From NCBI GenBank assembly GCA_963708115.1, contig CAVPRX010000002.1, positions 310,001 through 374,000 of the forward strand: 64,000 nt of DNA. Direction: 5' to 3'. The translations under genes and the position numbers were made by a program. A model generated the notes under the pieces. That model had not been told where the DNA came from. It searched no databases and was given only the letters and a program-made list of their open reading frames with translations. Positions 35,366-44,184 of this stretch are shown here, one piece after another. The first letter of the stretch is position 1. Each line of letters starts with the position of its first letter. Origin of the DNA: VRUE01 sp963708115. GTDB lineage: Bacteria > Actinomycetota > Thermoleophilia > Solirubrobacterales > 70-9.

Positions 35366-36191
35366 GCAGTTGCCCCGGCAGGTGGGTTAGGCCGAGCTGC
35401 CGGGCGATCGCGACCCTGTGGCGGCCACTAGCAACGTCCAGGCGTCCATCCGCACGACGCGAGAACTGGATGGGGTCGTCACCGAGGAACATGTCGTAGA
35501 CACCAGCGCTGCGCCGGAAGCCGGACTGCTGGCCCAACTCCTCATCGCGCCGCGCGAAGTCTTCCCGCGCCTTGCCAGCTAGCACGCCAGGCCTGACGAT
35601 CGTCTCCCAGGTCTCCACGGCCCATCGGTAGTCGCCTATATCTGCGCCCCCTCGCTGGAAGCCGTCGAGGATCGGGTTGTCGGCAAAATCTGCTTGCTCA
35701 ATCGGCACATTGACGATATTCGGAACGCCGAAGTCCGAGTCGACCGATGCACCCGATCCCGCTGCGCCGCTCGCGCTCGGAATGGGCGCAGAGGCATAAT
35801 CGGCGAGTGCCGCATGCTTGCGCGAAAGCACCTCAGCCGCACGTTGAACCCGCTCGCCTGCCGTCTCCTCGATTTGGCGTTGAAGGCGCTGGCTGCGCTG
35901 CGCTGCATCGTTCGCCAAGTTGAGAGCCCGGCGGGCTCGCTCCAGGGAAGCGGAAGCAAGATCTGCCTCTCGTGCGAGGCGCGCGCGCTCCTCTCCTTTT
36001 GCTGTAACAAGCAGGGCCTCTATCGCTGCCATCCTTGACGAGCGAGCTCGGACCTCTGCCTCCGCTCTTGCGGCGTGCGTCATCACCGCCGCGCCTACCT
36101 GGGTCGCGATGCCGGTTGCCGTGTGCACCCAAGTGTTCAACGCCGTCCGCAGTTCGCTGATCACCTCGGCGTTGGTTGACGCGATACCCAT
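35358..36191 (-). CDS. Coiled-coil protein with ParB/sulfiredoxin-fold C-terminus (candidate effector)
   Basis: A 277-residue protein. Residues about 1-130 are long helices with heavy Ala/Arg/Glu content, like LXG/WXG effector N-termini. A flexible linker (about 131-155) follows. The last 60 residues contain FLGDDPIQFSRRADGRLDVASGRHRVAIARQLGLTHLPG, with the GRHR pattern of ParB/Srx-fold domains, which occur in partition proteins and in some nuclease or nucleotide-handling toxins. It lies between two WXG100-like genes in an FtsK/EccC operon, as toxins of T7SS loci do. Toxic role is inference. Confidence 0.6.
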   Translation of the reverse strand: MGIASTNAEVISELRTALNTWVHTATGIATQVGAAVMTHAARAEAEVRARSSRMAAIEALLVTAKGEERARLAREADLASASLERARRALNLANDAAQRSQRLQRQIEETAGERVQRAAEVLSRKHAALADYASAPIPSASGAAGSGASVDSDFGVPNIVNVPIEQADFADNPILDGFQRGGADIGDYRWAVETWETIVRPGVLAGKAREDFARRDEELGQQSGFRRSAGVYDMFLGDDPIQFSRRADGRLDVASGRHRVAIARQLGLTHLPGQLHE

Positions 36192-36197
36192 GACGGC

Positions 36198-36458
36198 CTA
36201 GCGTCTGTAGTCGTCCAGCGCCCTGGCCTTCTTCTCAAGCGCCTTTGGGTAGTCGTTCTTTAGTCTCCGTCCGACCGAAGATGCTGTCTTCAGATCTCGG
36301 GTGAGGCTGCTCTCAAAACGCTGCCGCTCCCGGTCCTCCCAGCCGGAGGAGCGAAGGGCGGCAAGCGCTTGGCGCTGAACCTGCTCCAACTGGTCACCAG
36401 CGCTCTTCAGTTGCTTTGCAAGCTGACGAAGCTTGTCTGGATCTGCCCTGACACTCAT
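36198..36458 (-). CDS. WXG100-like protein (86 residues)
   Basis: A helical hairpin with Trp40 in SSGWEDRERQRFESSL, the W-x-D turn of WXG100 proteins, and charged helices on each side. Its ATG overlaps the stop of the FtsK/EccC-like ATPase (ATGA), so it is made together with it. In canonical T7SS a WXG100 protein activates EccC by binding its last ATPase domain. It lacks the C-terminal YxxxD/E export signal in clear form; KNDYPKALEKK contains Tyr but the match is poor. Confidence 0.68.
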   Translation of the reverse strand: MSVRADPDKLRQLAKQLKSAGDQLEQVQRQALAALRSSGWEDRERQRFESSLTRDLKTASSVGRRLKNDYPKALEKKARALDDYRR

Positions 36459-39400
36459 TCGACCACTTCCTTTGGCTTACCCAAGATCTCGGCAAGGAGG
36501 CCGCGAGTCCACTCCGAGCTTGGCTCGGTGATGGTAGTGCAGCGCTGCAGCACACCACGGTCCTCGTTTCCGCAGACAAGCTGCTGCTCGCGCAGCGATG
36601 CGGCCGTGTCAGATCCGAGCAGGGAGGTGGAGTCATCGGCGCTCATCCTGCCAGCAAGCCTCCAAGCTGCTTCTCGGAGTCCGCTGGAGGGTAGGCGGCG
36701 GCTGATGCCAGCCACAGTGTCGAACCAGAGAAACACATGCACGCCTACTTCGGGCCCATCGCGCATGATCTTCGTCAGTAGCTCGGGCAAGTCGGGCGCG
36801 GCGTCGTAGTCGATCGAGTCCTGGTCGAAGTCGCGCGCCCTGTGCATCCCATAGAGGACCAGGAATCTGGTCGGGCGCGACAAGTCGTCTTGGTTGATGC
36901 GTTGCTGCACCTCCCCCCAGAGGCTCTCCAACAACTCCGGAACCTGTCGTCGCCGGCTAACCGTGATGGTGCCAGCTTCCAGCAGAGGGGCGGCAAACGA
37001 CTCAAGGCCCTCATCGATCGGGAGGAAGTCAACGACCGACACTGAGGACTCCTGAGCGACCGCGCTCAGGACCATGTTCGAGGTCACCGCGCGGGGAAGC
37101 GAGAACGACCCGGATACGCCAGTGTCGACGGTGGTGTCCCGCGCCACCAGAACCACGTTGGCGCCCGCCTCGCGGCGGAGGTTGAGATCGGCGTTGGCGG
37201 TGACAGCCATCGGCACGCCGAAGCGCAGACGCAGGGTGCGCTTCTCGGCACCGCGCAACTCATCGGCGAACTGCGCTGGGAGAGTGTCCTCCGCGGCTGT
37301 CGGAGCATTGCCCTCGAAGACGACTGGCCGGCGGTTGAATCCGACCGAGCGTGCCTTGGCGCTCATCTCGGCAACCATCGTGCGTCGCGCCTCCTCATCG
37401 ACAACGGCACCGCGGAAGCGCTCGTTGGCCTCGATGGCGCCCCCGGACGTATTGAGGATCCCCTCGCCAGCGGCTGTCAGCGCGCTTCCCTCCGTGTTGC
37501 CCTCACCGAGAACCTTGAAGGCATCGCTCTCAGCAGCCGGGAGCAGAATCCGGACGGGGAGGAGCTGGGGAACGTGGCTCCCGAGAGCGTCGAGTCCAGA
37601 GAGGCTCTGCGAGCCGAGCAGGACGTGTATTCCGAAGCCCCGCCCCTGCCTGATCAGAGCCTCGAGTGCCTCGGCCGCCACCGCGCCCAGCCTGTCGTTG
37701 CGCGCGAACAAGACCTGGAACTCATCGAAGATCAGGACGATGCGGGGCAATCGCTCGCCGGTTGCCTTGCGCAGCGCTTCCAGGGAGGAATGGGAGTCCG
37801 GCGACCCACGCAGAAGCGAGCCGCGCCACGTCATCTCAGCCTGGATTGCCTCCAAGACGCTTATCCCGAACTCGCGATCGCTCTCAATTGCCACGGTTCG
37901 AGCGTGGGGAAGCGCCTGGGCCGCATAGACCTTGAACTCGACGCCCTCCTTGAAGTCGATCAGGTGTAGCTCCAGCTCCTCGGGCCCGTACATCGCGGTA
38001 ATGCCGGCGATGAAGGTGTGCAGCAGCGTTGACTTGCCGGAACCGGGTCGGCCGACGAGGAGTGCGCCCGAGTGATCAGAGGAATCGAAAGTGAGCGTCG
38101 CTACATCGCGGGCTCCGCGCTGGCCAATCGGCGCAGACACTGACTCAACCGTCTCCTGCGTCCACCACGTCTCGGGGTCACCGGCTGCGACTGGCACCGT
38201 CATTTGCGGCAGACCACGCTTCTTCCCCTCGAGTGCAGCCTGAGCGAACAGGCCAAAGGTCTTCTCGAACGTCACTTCGCTCGAGTCGCTCTGCTGAGCA
38301 GACTTGCCAACCTGATCGATAATGCTCGCGACTACCGAGCTAGGAGCACCCGCGTCGGTTTCGGGGATCAGGTCGAACGGGATGCCACCATCCGATTGCG
38401 CATCGCCGAACGGCAAGTGGAGGCTGACCTTCTGCAGGCCCGCGGGAAAGCTCTCCATGGAGATGCCATGTGGAGGCTCGAGATCCTCGTCAGCGACAAG
38501 CAGGGTCGCGACTCCGCATCGTGGCCCGTTTTCGAGGATTCGACGTAGCTCGGCGAAGGAGCGCTCATCGAATCCCGAAGGTACATCGAAGAGCGCCAGC
38601 AACCGGTACGGCTCGGCGATCTCCCCGGCATCGGCGTTGAACTCGCCGAGGGTCGCATACTCGTTCCTGAGGTACTTCTGGATCACGAGCTCGATGTGGG
38701 CGGTCTGTTCGGTAAGCAGACGGTGGAGGTCATCCCCAGAGGTCCAGATCTTGCCGCCGATCAGGTCGCGGTCGTACTCGCCCAGCTCCAACAGCGAGGC
38801 CACCGACTGACCCAGACCGGTCGGGTCAAACACGGAGAGCTGCAGCTTGCCAGGCGGCGTGCTAGCCAGCGCTCGCAGCAAGATGGACCTAGCCAGAGCA
38901 TGTGCGTTGGCGCGATCTTGGCGTCGGTGGATTAGCTGCATCGCTCCGCGGACCGACACTAAGACCGGAGTTCGCGCGTCCCAAGCGAAGCCGTGGTTCT
39001 TGCCCGGCACCAAGCCTGCTCTCAACCGCACCGATCCAAGCAAGGCCTCCGAATGGGTTAGCGCAGGCGACCACGACAGCCATGACGGATTCGACCACGG
39101 GGTCAAGCACGGCGGTAGCCGCCGCATCGCCTCGGAGAGCCTCGCCATTCGGTCCCCGAGCTGCTCGTCGGCGGCGCTGCGCAGTGCTTCCGATTCCCTG
39201 TCCCTACGAGCGAGCAGCTCGTCGCGGGACTCCGAGAGGTGATCCGCCTCGGCCTTGAGGGCGCGGACCGTTTCAAGCACCCAGCTGGCCATTTCTCGGG
39301 CTTCCCTTCTCTGGCGCCCGGCGAAAGTTCTTTCGGAAGCCTCTCGCGCAAGCGATTGCGCTCCGCGGAGGTCGGTATTCAGCTGGGAGGTGATCTGCTC

Positions 39401-39709
39401 GTCGACTACCCATCCGCCTTGGGGATGACGACTGACCACCTCCGCAGGAAGGCGCGCCACCGGAACGGCGTCGTTGGGCCGTGCGTCGGGATACTTCGAG
39501 AAGAGGCTCTCGAGTTTCTCGCTGAACTCGGCGCTCACGGAGGCGACCAGGGATCGTTGCGCCTCGAGAGTGTCCGCCGCGGCGCTCGCCGTGGTCCAAG
39601 CGCTACTCATCACGCTTGCCTCGGTAGCGATCAACGAGCGTGCCTCCTCCGCAGCACTCGTCGTCGCGGCGATGGCGGCGGCTATGCGTTCCTCGAACCC
39701 CACCGTCAA
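36455..39709 (-). CDS. Soluble three-domain FtsK/SpoIIIE (EccC-like) ATPase
   Basis: A 1084-residue ATPase. Residues about 1-220 are coiled coil with no membrane helix. A first FtsK-like domain (about 225-480) has no P-loop. The second is canonical: Walker A GRPGSGKS (553-560, Lys559), Walker B VLIFDEF (Asp662-Glu663) and a LLGSQSLSG sensor region. A third (about 810-1070) again lacks a P-loop but keeps strands such as TRFLVLYGMHRA. Three tandem domains are the mark of EccC of type VII secretion, but EccC is membrane-anchored and its first domain is usually the active one. Here only the middle one is. It is the hub of a 7-gene operon in island 2. Confidence 0.85.
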   Translation of the reverse strand: MTVGFEERIAAAIAATTSAAEEARSLIATEASVMSSAWTTASAAADTLEAQRSLVASVSAEFSEKLESLFSKYPDARPNDAVPVARLPAEVVSRHPQGGWVVDEQITSQLNTDLRGAQSLAREASERTFAGRQRREAREMASWVLETVRALKAEADHLSESRDELLARRDRESEALRSAADEQLGDRMARLSEAMRRLPPCLTPWSNPSWLSWSPALTHSEALLGSVRLRAGLVPGKNHGFAWDARTPVLVSVRGAMQLIHRRQDRANAHALARSILLRALASTPPGKLQLSVFDPTGLGQSVASLLELGEYDRDLIGGKIWTSGDDLHRLLTEQTAHIELVIQKYLRNEYATLGEFNADAGEIAEPYRLLALFDVPSGFDERSFAELRRILENGPRCGVATLLVADEDLEPPHGISMESFPAGLQKVSLHLPFGDAQSDGGIPFDLIPETDAGAPSSVVASIIDQVGKSAQQSDSSEVTFEKTFGLFAQAALEGKKRGLPQMTVPVAAGDPETWWTQETVESVSAPIGQRGARDVATLTFDSSDHSGALLVGRPGSGKSTLLHTFIAGITAMYGPEELELHLIDFKEGVEFKVYAAQALPHARTVAIESDREFGISVLEAIQAEMTWRGSLLRGSPDSHSSLEALRKATGERLPRIVLIFDEFQVLFARNDRLGAVAAEALEALIRQGRGFGIHVLLGSQSLSGLDALGSHVPQLLPVRILLPAAESDAFKVLGEGNTEGSALTAAGEGILNTSGGAIEANERFRGAVVDEEARRTMVAEMSAKARSVGFNRRPVVFEGNAPTAAEDTLPAQFADELRGAEKRTLRLRFGVPMAVTANADLNLRREAGANVVLVARDTTVDTGVSGSFSLPRAVTSNMVLSAVAQESSVSVVDFLPIDEGLESFAAPLLEAGTITVSRRRQVPELLESLWGEVQQRINQDDLSRPTRFLVLYGMHRARDFDQDSIDYDAAPDLPELLTKIMRDGPEVGVHVFLWFDTVAGISRRLPSSGLREAAWRLAGRMSADDSTSLLGSDTAASLREQQLVCGNEDRGVLQRCTTITEPSSEWTRGLLAEILGKPKEVVE

Positions 39710-39717
39710 GCCGTTGC

Positions 39718-40407
39718 CTACTTGACGCCGAGCTGCGCTTCGGTCTTCTTGATCAGCTTCTTCGTCCGGTGCCCCGTAAAGACCACAGTGCGAACCGCGC
39801 CCTTGTTGGAGGCAGAGCCCTTGCGAACGTCATCGAGGGCGGCTCGCGCGTCCCATAGCGCCTTGACGACTGCCGTCTTCGTCAGTTTCTCTGGAAGCTG
39901 CTCGCCGAGCCGGTCGCGAAGCTTGCGGGCCAGGATCGTGGCAACGGGGGGGTCGCCAACCATCGACTTGCGAGCATCCTCGGGTGTTTCGATGATTCCC
40001 CACAGCACCAGCAGGTGAGCGCCGATCTCCTCATCGTTCAGGCTGGCGCCATGAAGCGCCGCCACATCGCAAACGACTGCGGTTTCGCAATAGAGGTCGG
40101 CGAACTGATTCGCAACGCCAACGAACGGCCCAGCACCGAACGCCATGAGACCGAGTCGCCGGCGTCGCTTGCGGGCAGCCACATAGACATCGCGTGCCGC
40201 ACCTTCCTTGCCCTCCTCGTCTCGGACCGCGCCAACCAACACGGTCAGGAAACGCTCAACGCTGAGTGGCTGCCCATCATCGGTGAGCAACGCGTGCAGG
40301 CTCCGCAGTTCCTCTGTCCTTCGCTGCACCGGCGCGGAGGCAGCCGCCTGGCGCGCCTTCTCGCCGAAGAGGTTCGAACCAGCCTCGATTCGCTCCCGCA
40401 GTCCCAT
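39718..40407 (-). CDS. Unknown protein, weakly EcsC/DUF697-like
   Basis: A 229-residue protein. The central part has a Gly-rich hydrophobic stretch (LGLMAFGAGPFVGVANQFADLY, about 88-109) followed by ETAVVCDVAALHGASLNDEEIGAHLLVLWGI. The pattern of a small amphipathic segment then a helix with A-x2-HG-x-x-L resembles EcsC or DUF697 membrane-associated proteins. The C-terminus is basic (HRTKKLIKKTE). It starts 34 bases after the TPR gene and ends 8 bases before the ATPase start. It may tether the soluble ATPase to the membrane; that is speculation. Confidence 0.5.
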   Translation of the reverse strand: MGLRERIEAGSNLFGEKARQAAASAPVQRRTEELRSLHALLTDDGQPLSVERFLTVLVGAVRDEEGKEGAARDVYVAARKRRRRLGLMAFGAGPFVGVANQFADLYCETAVVCDVAALHGASLNDEEIGAHLLVLWGIIETPEDARKSMVGDPPVATILARKLRDRLGEQLPEKLTKTAVVKALWDARAALDDVRKGSASNKGAVRTVVFTGHRTKKLIKKTEAQLGVK

Positions 40408-40441
40408 CGCTCGACCCTATCCCCCTGCTCCGTAACCAGGC

Positions 40442-41821
40442 CTATGCGTGAGGCGGCCATCCCGCCACCGGGTAGCCGCGGTCAGCGGCGCGTGCGAGAG
40501 CGGCGCGTGCCTCCCCGTCCTCACCCCGACGACCGAGCAGAACGCCGAGGTTGTTCGCAGCCTCCGCGTGACCGCGCTCGTCCGCACGGCGAAATGCGGC
40601 CTCGGCCGCGCCTGTGTCGCCCGCGTCGAGAAGCAGCAGGCCCAGATTGAAGGCCGCTTGATCGCTCCCCCGCTCGTCCGCGCGGCGATAGGCGGCTTCG
40701 GCGCCGCTTGTTTCGCCTCGACCTTCGAGAAAGACGGCAAGGTTGTACGCAGACAACATCGAGCCGTTGCCATCCCCGCGGCGATATGAAGCTTCGGCGC
40801 CTTCAAGGTCACCGAGATCCTCAAGCAGGGCGCCGATTGCGGCGGCAGCATCCGAATTGCCGTTGCCCTCAGAGCGGCGATATGCGGCCAGCGCGCCATC
40901 CGGGTCTCCCCGCCGCTGGAGGATGACGCCAACGTTCAGCGCTCCCCCTGGATCGCCCCGCTCGTCGGCGCGGCGATAAGCCGCCTCTGCCGCCTCCTCC
41001 TCGCCTCGCCCTGCGAGAATCACGCCAAGTCGCCAAGCGGCCGATCCGCTTCCCCCGTCGTCCGCCCGGCGGTACTGCTCCTCTGCGGCCACCAGCTCTC
41101 CCTGGAGTTCGAGTTCCTCTCCGAGCCGAAACGCAGCGTCGGAGTCGCCCCCCTCTGCAGCCTGATGCATACCTTCGTCGTCGCTCTGGCGCTGCAGCTC
41201 GCGCAGCGCCGAGGAGGCCTTGTCGTGCCCACGCTCCTTGGCGCGCAGGAGAGCCAGCTCGGCGTTGACCAGATCCCCACTTTGAAACAGGACCAGTCCC
41301 AGGTTGTACGAGGCGTCAACCAGCCCTTGCTCATCGGCACGCCGCAGGGCCTCCGCTGCACCCTGCAGCTCCCCCTTGGAATGCCTGAGAACACCGAGGT
41401 TGAAGGCACCGAACTCGTGTCCGAGGTTCTCGGCGGCGCTGAACGCCGCTTCGGCTCCCTCCAAATCGCCGCGATCCTGCAGCAGCGTCCCGAGACGCAG
41501 CGCCCCCGTCCCGTCGCCCCGCTCCATCGCCCGCCGAAACGCGCCCTCGGCGCCGTCCAGATCCCAGCGGTCCTCCAGCATCATTCCTAGGTTGCAGGCG
41601 CCGAGCTCGTCTCCGCGCTCGTCGGCGCGGCGGTAGGCGGCCTCGGCCCCCTCCAGATCACCTTCCGCTTCGAGCATCAGGCCGAGGTTGCAGGCCCCCG
41701 GGGCGCTGCCCGCTTCGTCCGCTCGCCGGAACGCCTCCCGAGCACCCGCTTCGTCGCCCTGCTCGATCAGCCTCAGGGCCGACATGAACTCGCTCTGTGC
41801 CTCTACGGACGACTCAGCCAT
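40442..41821 (-). CDS. Sel1/TPR repeat protein of the FtsK/WXG operon
   Basis: A 459-residue solenoid with about twelve near-regular 35-36-residue repeats of the type GD-x-EGAEAAYRRADERGD-x-x-AA-x-NLG-x-LL. No signal peptide. The repeats are very alike, suggesting recent expansion by duplication. The ATG at 41821 overlaps the end of the PH-like gene by 8 bases; a longer upstream frame runs antisense-free through that gene and is spurious. A likely scaffold or substrate adaptor for the ATPase. Confidence 0.8.
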   Translation of the reverse strand: MAESSVEAQSEFMSALRLIEQGDEAGAREAFRRADEAGSAPGACNLGLMLEAEGDLEGAEAAYRRADERGDELGACNLGMMLEDRWDLDGAEGAFRRAMERGDGTGALRLGTLLQDRGDLEGAEAAFSAAENLGHEFGAFNLGVLRHSKGELQGAAEALRRADEQGLVDASYNLGLVLFQSGDLVNAELALLRAKERGHDKASSALRELQRQSDDEGMHQAAEGGDSDAAFRLGEELELQGELVAAEEQYRRADDGGSGSAAWRLGVILAGRGEEEAAEAAYRRADERGDPGGALNVGVILQRRGDPDGALAAYRRSEGNGNSDAAAAIGALLEDLGDLEGAEASYRRGDGNGSMLSAYNLAVFLEGRGETSGAEAAYRRADERGSDQAAFNLGLLLLDAGDTGAAEAAFRRADERGHAEAANNLGVLLGRRGEDGEARAALARAADRGYPVAGWPPHA

Positions 41822-42653
41822 AGTGCTCGCGGATGCCCCTGGTCCAGTCGTTCCAAGTGCGGCCGAGCATGTCCTCGATCTGCGGATCGACGATCCCAGA
41901 CCCACCGAGGCGTCCCGCTGCAGCCACGTAGAACTCATCGAAGCTGTCAAGAACGCGACCGTCGGGAGCCTGGCCATCGGGGAAGAACTGGCCGAACTCG
42001 GTAATGCCCTGCGGGGCACCCAGTCGAAGGAAGACCATATGGCCTATCGCAGCAGCAGCCATCTGGGCATGCTCGTCGATAAGCGCCGGCGTTACTCCCA
42101 CCCCTGAGGCCCCAACAAGGGACTCGGACCAGGCAACGAGGAAGTCTTTCTTGGAGGAGAAGTCCGAGATCGAAAGCTCCCCCGAAGTGGTTGCCCCGGA
42201 GGCGGAGGCGGCTTGCGGAGCCTGAGCTGCTTTCAGAATGAACTCGTAGATGCGGTCGCGCTCCCGGGCGGCATCGGCTATCTCCACGTTGCCGCCTGCA
42301 TACCAGCCGATCTCTATGAGCTTTTGCGAGTCGGAACCCATCAGTTTGATCCAGCTCTCGCGACCATGTGGCTGGCGCTGTTCTCGGATCAAGTTGCTTA
42401 CCGAGGCGTAGGGGACGAGCTTCCCGACCTCGACACGCTTGTTGAAGACTCCTCGCTGATCAGCGCGCACCACACCGGTGGAGAGAACGACCACCAAATC
42501 CATCGTTTGCGAAACCCCGAGGACATCTGACACAGGCAACTCAAAGTCGGAAAGGACCGCGTCGAGGATCTTCAGGCACTTGTCGTATTCGAATTCGTAG
42601 ATGTTCGACTCGAAGAAGATCTGCCTGAACTGCCCGTCGTTGATCGACAGCAA
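41814..42653 (-). CDS. PH-like domain protein, first gene of the FtsK/WXG operon
   Basis: A 279-residue protein. Residues about 45-130 read like a bacterial PH-like domain: a strand ending VVVLSTGVVRADQRG, then VEVGKLVPYASVSNLIRE and later strands, closed by an ERDRIYEFILKA helix. A low-complexity linker (about 132-150) joins an unknown helical C-terminal domain. The start is TTG 42653 because GGAAGGAGG lies five bases upstream, the best ribosome site in the island; the frame could extend to 42743 but without support. It is divergent from another PH-like gene. Confidence 0.65.
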   Translation of the reverse strand: MLSINDGQFRQIFFESNIYEFEYDKCLKILDAVLSDFELPVSDVLGVSQTMDLVVVLSTGVVRADQRGVFNKRVEVGKLVPYASVSNLIREQRQPHGRESWIKLMGSDSQKLIEIGWYAGGNVEIADAARERDRIYEFILKAAQAPQAASASGATTSGELSISDFSSKKDFLVAWSESLVGASGVGVTPALIDEHAQMAAAAIGHMVFLRLGAPQGITEFGQFFPDGQAPDGRVLDSFDEFYVAAAGRLGGSGIVDPQIEDMLGRTWNDWTRGIREHYG

Positions 42654-42757
42654 AATTTTCCTCCTTCCCGCGTTTGCCGCCGGACAGCCTACAGCCAGTG
42701 CCGGTAATCTCAGCCCGGCACCCTGCGACAGACGGCTTGCCAACCCAGGAGGTAAAC
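42654..42757. promoter_or_regulatory. Divergent promoter region of the FtsK/WXG cluster
   Basis: A 104-base space between the minus-strand operon and the plus-strand PH-like gene, each start having its own strong AGGAGG-type ribosome site (near 42659-42667 on minus, 42747-42752 on plus). No clear -35/-10 pair or operator stands out. Confidence 0.5.
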
Positions 42758-43246
42758 GTGTCGGAGCTCCTCAACGACAGCCCCACAGCAGTGAAGTTCC
42801 GCGACCGCATTCTCAGTGAGTTGGATGACGAGGAGCAAGTCCTTTACGCAGCTGACGGCCAAGTCATGGAGCCTACGGGCACTGGCTCAGGTGATTTCAA
42901 CCTGTACGTCGGCTCCATAATCGTGACTACTGTGCGACTTCTCGTTGTCGAGGGGAAGATGTTGGGCGGAGCAAGACTCCAATCAGTCGCATGGACGGAC
43001 GTTGAGAAAACGGGGCAATTTGAGGACGGCACGGTCGGAATCAACAAGGTTATTTCGTCGAGGAACCGCTGGCCGATTTGGAAAATCAGCATCTGGGAGG
43101 GAAAGTCGCACAAGACTCCGCTTGACACGAAGCGCTTGGGCCTTCTCTCACTGTCGGTTCAGGAAGCGAAGGCAGCTGTTTCGGCATCTCAGGACGCCGA
43201 CGTGGCGCTCGCACATGAGGAGCTCAAGCGGCGCCGTGGATTCTGA
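42758..43246 (+). CDS. PH-like domain protein
   Basis: A 162-residue protein. Residues about 20-120 have the strand pattern of a bacterial PH-like fold: EEQVLYAADGQV, FNLYVGSIIVTTVRLLVVEG, SVAWTDVEKTGQFEDG, WKISIWEGKS. A C-terminal helix follows (SLSVQEAKAAVSASQD). The GTG start is fixed by CAGGAGG five bases upstream. It stands head-to-head with the FtsK/WXG operon whose first gene also has a PH-like domain, so both probably belong to the same system. Confidence 0.58.
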   Translation: MSELLNDSPTAVKFRDRILSELDDEEQVLYAADGQVMEPTGTGSGDFNLYVGSIIVTTVRLLVVEGKMLGGARLQSVAWTDVEKTGQFEDGTVGINKVISSRNRWPIWKISIWEGKSHKTPLDTKRLGLLSLSVQEAKAAVSASQDADVALAHEELKRRRGF

Positions 43247-43346
43247 GTCAGGTAGCGGAGGACCAGACGCTGGCGCGCTGCGGCGCGCTGCGCTGCGCTC
43301 ATTATGAGCGGCACGCAGCCGGGGGAAACGGGGAAGAAGCCGATTC

Positions 43347-43829
43347 ATGCCGACGGCACGTGACGGTATCGAGTTCCTAAAGGCTCGCTTGGACGGCGAG
43401 CACCAGCCCGAGGACCTCCCGGATCTGCTCGGCTCAGCGGGCTTTGCGATCGTGTTCAGCCCGGCCGACTTCGTTGTCGTCTCCGTTGAGGGCGACGCAC
43501 CCGAGCACGTGGCGATCACGTGTGGAGTCCTCAAGGACGTGACCAGCGAACGCAACGTGCTGCTCGAGTACTGCAATACGGACACCGCGAACAACCCCGG
43601 CATGCCGGTCTACAGCCACGGCCAAGACGTACTCCTACAGCAGCGGAACCCCATTGCGCTTATTGCGCAGGTTCCCGAGTTGCTCTCGATTCAGATCAAC
43701 GATGCGTTTCCCTACGCAGCGGACAAACGAGAATCCTGGCTGCAGGAGGGGATTTCAGGAGAGCCGTACGTCTGGAGCGCAGACAACCTACAGCGCTTGT
43801 ACCGAATGGCGACCACGCCGGTCGTTTAG
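43347..43829 (+). CDS. Unknown protein, possibly YbjN/secretion-chaperone-like
   Basis: A 160-residue protein with alternating strands and two helices: ILVDL-type start RDGIEFLKARLDGEH, FAIVFSPADFVVVSVEG, then RNVLLEYCNTDTANNPGMPVYSH and a C-terminal helical part. The order and the N-N-P-G loop remind me of YbjN/CesT-like chaperone folds that accompany T7SS-like loci, but I cannot confirm it. It follows the PH-like gene by 100 bases on the same strand. Confidence 0.45.
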   Translation: MPTARDGIEFLKARLDGEHQPEDLPDLLGSAGFAIVFSPADFVVVSVEGDAPEHVAITCGVLKDVTSERNVLLEYCNTDTANNPGMPVYSHGQDVLLQQRNPIALIAQVPELLSIQINDAFPYAADKRESWLQEGISGEPYVWSADNLQRLYRMATTPVV

Positions 43830-43874
43830 ACCTATCCCCACCCCATTGAGCCGGACCGAGTTTCAAGGTTTCCG

Positions 43875-44184
43875 TCAAACGGTGAGGCCCGGCTCAGTCA
43901 TAGCGCGTTGGAGCTTGCACCTCGAACTCGACCTTGTACCCGGCCTCGAACTCAAACTCGACGGTGCCGGGGTCCACGTCACCCCCGCCAGTAGGTCGTT
44001 GAGCGTGATCGAGAGCGATCCGGCGAGCCTCACGTAGGTGTCGAGCATCCCCGCGATGTCGCCGTTCTCCAGGGCACTGATCCGATCAGCCGAGACCATC
44101 GCGCGCTCGCCGAGGGCCGCCTGGGAGTAGTCGACGCAGGAGGGAGAGGTTGTCCGCGATCCTGGCCCTCGCCTGGTACGTCAA
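43875..44184 (-). pseudogene. XRE/Cro-type regulator with a frameshift
   Basis: Two frames join to make a normal XRE domain: LTYQARARIADNLSLLRR from a TTG at 44184, then after a frame change near 44130 YSQAALGERAMVSADRISALENG, then LDTYVRLAGSLSITLNDLLAGVTW. The missing base would lie at the helix 1-2 turn. Either a decayed regulator of the island or a sequence error. Confidence 0.6.

Noticed and set aside
33146..42019. Tandem DNA repeats or CRISPR array suggested by periodic sequence in the Sel1/TPR genes
   Set aside because: The 105-108-base period is codon-based solenoid repeats within intact frames.
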